NCBI GenBank assembly: GCA_947500385.1
Contig: CANMSA010000001.1
Span: 682,001-746,000 of the forward strand
Length of the DNA stretch: 64,000 nucleotides
Direction of reading: 5' to 3'
Source: an uncultured Flavobacteriaceae bacterium
GTDB lineage: Bacteria > Bacteroidota > Bacteroidia > Flavobacteriales > Flavobacteriaceae
The position numbers were made by a program, and so were the translations under genes. Under the pieces are notes generated by a model. The model was not told the DNA's origin and ran no database searches. It saw only the letters and a list, made by a program, of their open reading frames with translations. Positions 61,131 through 64,000 of this stretch are shown here, piece after piece (the first letter of the stretch is position 1; each line of letters begins with the position of its first letter).

Positions 61131-63050
61131 TTAGGGAGTGCCCTTGGAAACCCCGGTTATGTTATCCATATCGACAATGGTATAATACCATCTTTCCTGT
61201 TTGGAACTTTCTACAAATTGAACAACATTGAATAAAAATTGATAAAAATTTTGACCGCCAAGTATAATTTGGCAACCGTCTGACCAAGGACCTACCTCTT
61301 TATTGATTCCCTTTCCGCCCGAATCATCTACTTTTATTTTTGAATCGGTTTTATAATCTTCCTTATTTAGCTTGATCTTTTCTTGAAAATGCTTTTTAAA
61401 CGAAATGCCTCCAAGTTTTTTATTCTTAAGCTTTGCATTGGCATCCCAGGTCGCGAAGAGGTCGGATAGGGTGTCCCAATCTTCGTCCGCGCTTTTTTTC
61501 AACGCTTCAAACTCCTTTTTCTTTTTTTCTTTTTCCGCCACGGTTCTGTTGATTTTAAGTAATGTACCTTTCCCGGGTTTACCATCTACCTTGGAAACAT
61601 CAAGTTGATGCTCTAACTGTATTTCGATCATGCTTTTCCAGACATCCTGTTTCTTCAACTCCACTAAAAGCGTAGAAATTTCATCATTCAAGTATGAACT
61701 CTCTAGCGTTCCATCACTTTGAAGATTGTGATGCGCCATTAGCAGCTCTATTATTTTTTTCTTTGTTTTTTTGTCTTTTGCCTTATTCCCCGTTGCGGCA
61801 TAAGCGGTATCAACATAGGACTTGTACCCCGTATACATGAGTTTTTTGATGACCTTCGTACCGCCTTGTAGTATTTCTATTTTCCTCGTTGCTTCTGTGG
61901 TGCCTTTTACTGCACTAAGGGTATATTCCTTTGTATAATTTTCCAAATTGCGGTAAGCGCTTGTTTTTGAATTTCTACCTGCTCCCCATTGCGTTAATAT
62001 GTAATATACCCCTACGACGGTAGAAAAGGCCTCTTGTTCGACAGCATCATACCCCTTGCCATCGCTATTGTTATGGAACCCATACGATTTGGGCAGACCG
62101 GCCATATTCGGGTGGCCGTAATGTATGTTCATACTGGTATCACCCGATTTAAAATACTTGCTGCTTCCTCCTTTCGCTTTTCTATAGGCATTTCGTGTCC
62201 TTGCCCCCGGAGTGGCCGAGGAACCGCCCGTATGAATACCTAAAATAAAGGTAAGGGTCTGCGGTAATAGTTGGCCGTCTTCGGATGCCCCTAAATCCCC
62301 TGGTTCAGTAGAACCGATATATTGTATTGCACGTTTTGCACCTCCCTCTTTCCAAGCGATAAAAAGAGTGTCATTGTATTTTGACTTGTTGCTTTCTATA
62401 TCCCTACGAATAGATACTACGTTTGTTAAATTGTTATCATCGCACCAAAGTCCGTAGCGGGACAAGGTTAGGTTTTTCAGAAAATCATACAAATCTGCTT
62501 CGTTCACCGTATCCAAAACAGGCATTGTAAAAGAGGTGCCTTCATATTCCATTTCCGAATTATCCGACTCTTTTATCAGATCTTCATAGGTCGTCTCCAA
62601 CACATCGGCCGCAAATCCCTTTTTTGCTTTCCCATCGACATACTTTACTATTTTATCAATATTGCTTTCCGGAGCATCCTTATAAGTCGTTTCTATCGCA
62701 AATTTTGCTTGTTCATAGATAATGGCTTCCGTTGCTTCATCGGGAATGATCAAAAGATCATCATCTGCAGGGATTCCATTCAAACCTGTGGGTCTAGTAT
62801 ATGTAAAGGCATCGTTTTTATCAGATAACAAGTGCATGAAATGAACAATGCCGTTCCAGTTAAAATTATCCAACACAAACTTTCTGACATCGGTAGTTTT
62901 ATGAATTTCCGACTGCTCATTTTCTCCCTCGCCCAGCGTGAATGTGATATCCTCTCCATTTCTCACTACACTCCACTCAAACCCCGTAACTTCAAGATCT
63001 ACCATCAAAGTGCCAGCGCTTGTCTCTAATCTAAAGTTGTTAGCTGCCAT
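61131..63050 (-). CDS. Putative T6SS effector with WSxGCQ-type (peptidoglycan-hydrolase-like) domain
   Basis: 639 residues, no signal peptide. Residues 1-170 are an N-terminal region (RLETSAGTLMVDLEV) that may adapt it to the tube. From about 195 on it follows the order of a family of phage/cell-wall proteins: GLWCDDNNLTNVVSIRRDIESNKSKYNDTLFIAWKE, STEPGDLG, LTFILGIHTGG, NIHYGHPN (about 308-315), and WSDGCQIILGG (589-599), where Asp/His and Cys could be catalytic, as in NIH...WSAGCQ cell-wall proteins. A 280-residue insertion separates NIHYG from WSDGCQ (residues 316-588, with a Lys-rich coiled coil at 500-560). The start overlaps the TssD stop by 11 bases. Activity is inferred, not shown. Confidence 0.65.
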   Translation of the reverse strand: MAANNFRLETSAGTLMVDLEVTGFEWSVVRNGEDITFTLGEGENEQSEIHKTTDVRKFVLDNFNWNGIVHFMHLLSDKNDAFTYTRPTGLNGIPADDDLLIIPDEATEAIIYEQAKFAIETTYKDAPESNIDKIVKYVDGKAKKGFAADVLETTYEDLIKESDNSEMEYEGTSFTMPVLDTVNEADLYDFLKNLTLSRYGLWCDDNNLTNVVSIRRDIESNKSKYNDTLFIAWKEGGAKRAIQYIGSTEPGDLGASEDGQLLPQTLTFILGIHTGGSSATPGARTRNAYRKAKGGSSKYFKSGDTSMNIHYGHPNMAGLPKSYGFHNNSDGKGYDAVEQEAFSTVVGVYYILTQWGAGRNSKTSAYRNLENYTKEYTLSAVKGTTEATRKIEILQGGTKVIKKLMYTGYKSYVDTAYAATGNKAKDKKTKKKIIELLMAHHNLQSDGTLESSYLNDEISTLLVELKKQDVWKSMIEIQLEHQLDVSKVDGKPGKGTLLKINRTVAEKEKKKKEFEALKKSADEDWDTLSDLFATWDANAKLKNKKLGGISFKKHFQEKIKLNKEDYKTDSKIKVDDSGGKGINKEVGPWSDGCQIILGGQNFYQFLFNVVQFVESSKQERWYYTIVDMDNITGVSKGTP

Positions 63051-63747
63051 TAGGTTCTGCTGTTTTTACCACTTCTAACTCAATTTTTTCCATGTTCTTG
63101 GTAATCGTCAAGTCTTTTAGCGTATCGTTTTCCAATACCTGCCCCATATACATAAAATCAGCCGTTGGATCGTTCAGGCTAATCGTCATTAACTCGCCGA
63201 TCATATCCTGCGTACTTATATTCAACGTGATTTTCTCCCCTATCTTGGTCTTTTTAATACGGTTACCACCTTTATCCGTTATAAAATAGTCTTTTACCGT
63301 GGGATTCTTTTGGGGTTCTACAGGAGGTACGGGCATATCTTTCATGGCCAAATCGGATACCTTCCACCATTTTTCAAAAACCATATCCCCTATTCGTAAA
63401 ATACCGGGAGAGAGGATGTAACGATCGGTCGTCACCTTGCCGTAATAGCCCTCAAAAGTACGTAGATAGCGAACGACATGTGTATCAAAAAACTCATAGT
63501 CGACCATTTTGGTCATCCCATCCCTTTTATAAAATCGGATGTATCCTTCGCACATCGTATCCGGTGACAATGCGAGGTTCAATAAATCGGTAGAACCGTC
63601 TGCCTCTACCGTTATTTCAAATACACCTCCCATCGGCAAGGCGGCCGGTTTGAAATTCGCAGGGTTCATTTGTTGATAGAACTGTATGTTCGTATCTAAC
63701 AGGTTGATTACCCTTCCGTTTATAAAAAGTTTTGCTAAAAAACTCAT
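63040..63747 (-). CDS. tssD: Type VI secretion system tube protein TssD (Hcp) with C-terminal extension
   Basis: 235 residues. Residues 1-130 are the Bacteroidota-type Hcp fold: MSFLAKLFINGRVINLLDTNIQFYQQMNP, GGVFEITVEADGSTDLLNLALSPDTMCEGYIRFYKRDGMTKMVDYEFFDTHVVRYLRTFEGYYG, matching the TssD family's 'GYIRFYRRDGMSKLFDYEF' region. The C-terminal 80 residues (DKGGNRIKKTKIGEKITLNISTQDMIGELMTISLNDP) form an extra beta module. Hcp fusions carry or recruit cargo; here the cargo gene follows in overlap. No structural T6SS genes (TssB/C/G) lie in the window, so the apparatus must be encoded elsewhere. Confidence 0.85.
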   Translation of the reverse strand: MSFLAKLFINGRVINLLDTNIQFYQQMNPANFKPAALPMGGVFEITVEADGSTDLLNLALSPDTMCEGYIRFYKRDGMTKMVDYEFFDTHVVRYLRTFEGYYGKVTTDRYILSPGILRIGDMVFEKWWKVSDLAMKDMPVPPVEPQKNPTVKDYFITDKGGNRIKKTKIGEKITLNISTQDMIGELMTISLNDPTADFMYMGQVLENDTLKDLTITKNMEKIELEVVKTAEPNGS

Positions 63748-63868
63748 ATGGCCATCCCTTTACTTGGAACACTTAAATTACAAATTTCCTACTTCAGTAA
63801 AAGACCAATAAGAGTACTATTCGTTCATCTACACAAAAATGATGCGTCTTCCTTTGCATATGGAATGT

Positions 63869-64000
63869 TTAATGCTGTGTAGTATCTTTTTTCGTCTCTA
63901 CACTATCTTTCTTCTTTTTACCGCCTAAAAGTCCGCCAAGAATATTCTTCGCCTTTTCCTTTACGACCTCTTCTTCCTTGGTAGGAATCTCTGGATCCGT
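63869..64000 (-). CDS. C-terminal fragment, probably AsmA-like protein
   Basis: Runs off the right edge; only 43 residues are visible (TDPEIPTKEEEVVKEKAKNILGGLLGGKKKKDSVETKKDTTQH, written in pieces: TDPEIPTKEEEVVKEKAKNI and LGGLLGGKKKKD with a short tail). A gly-rich, lysine-rich C-terminal tail of this kind ends many Bacteroidota AsmA family proteins, but the same tail can occur in other long proteins, so the assignment is tentative. Confidence 0.4.
   Translation of the reverse strand, partial: TDPEIPTKEEEVVKEKAKNILGGLLGGKKKKDSVETKKDTTQH

Noticed and set aside
1-64000. tRNA, rRNA, CRISPR arrays, insertion sequences, prophage
   Set aside because: None recognised: no cloverleaf-like block, no regular repeat-spacer pattern, no transposase, integrase or capsid gene. 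Small RNAs cannot be excluded by reading.

Overview
The window is ordinary chromosomal DNA of a Bacteroidota bacterium, most likely a marine member of the Flavobacteriaceae (Zobellia/Maribacter/Muricauda-like; the genus is a guess). The evidence is the flavobacterial core gene order (obgE - hpt/adk - purK - purE - M3 peptidase; CBS - nadK - porG - uppS - bamA - two skp-like genes; tig - clpP - clpX), a Bacteroidota-type PorG, a Bacteroidota-type T6SS tube protein, and repeated use of the Bacteroidota -7 promoter box TAnnTTTG. No rRNA, tRNA, CRISPR array, insertion sequence or phage was seen.

Layout. 1-8.5 kb: 5' part of a secreted S9 peptidase, the GTPase ObgE, a fused hypoxanthine phosphoribosyltransferase-adenylate kinase, PurK and PurE, an M3 peptidase and a small secreted protein. 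8.5-26.9 kb: a block of 18 consecutive minus-strand accessory genes. They encode an SPFH/SHOCT protein, two zinc-ribbon proteins, a stand-alone SecDF-P1-like exported protein, an LRR-DUF1963 fusion, a DUF6714 protein, a zincin-ankyrin fusion, a large YwqK/MORN-like repeat protein, and several lipoproteins and membrane proteins. Two promoter regions in the block share a GC-rich near-palindrome at identical spacing from the -7 box. 27.1-30.3 kb: a GbsR/MarR-type regulator and a putative operon of two membrane proteins, a methyltransferase and a TIGR01777 epimerase, with matching inverted-repeat operators before the regulator and before the operon. 30.3-32.4 kb: rhodanese lipoprotein, ECF-like sigma factor with a tiny putative anti-sigma factor, UbiA-like membrane protein. 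32.5-38.5 kb: gcvP, a ketoacyl-ACP synthase III-like enzyme, an FkbM methyltransferase and a family 2 glycosyltransferase. 38.5-47.3 kb: outer-membrane biogenesis and cofactor genes. 47.4-53.6 kb: SGNH lipoprotein, holin-like protein, trigger factor, ClpP, ClpX, small hydrolase. 53.9-60.1 kb: GNAT-like protein, fatty acid desaturase, two tandem 7TM paralogues (only one with an AraC domain), GH3 protein, DUF2797 protein. 60.2-63.7 kb: a T6SS cargo module (extended TssD/Hcp, a 639-residue putative cell-wall-targeting effector, and a lipoprotein that may be its immunity protein). The right edge cuts a gene whose lysine-rich tail suggests an AsmA-like protein.

The two places most likely to hold undescribed biology are the 18-gene block and the T6SS cargo module. 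The block combines families that recur as immunity proteins (DUF1963, LRR, ankyrin, YwqK) with an SPFH/zinc-ribbon membrane module, but no toxin is visible inside it. Functional links within it are inferred from co-orientation, tight spacing and shared promoter motifs only.
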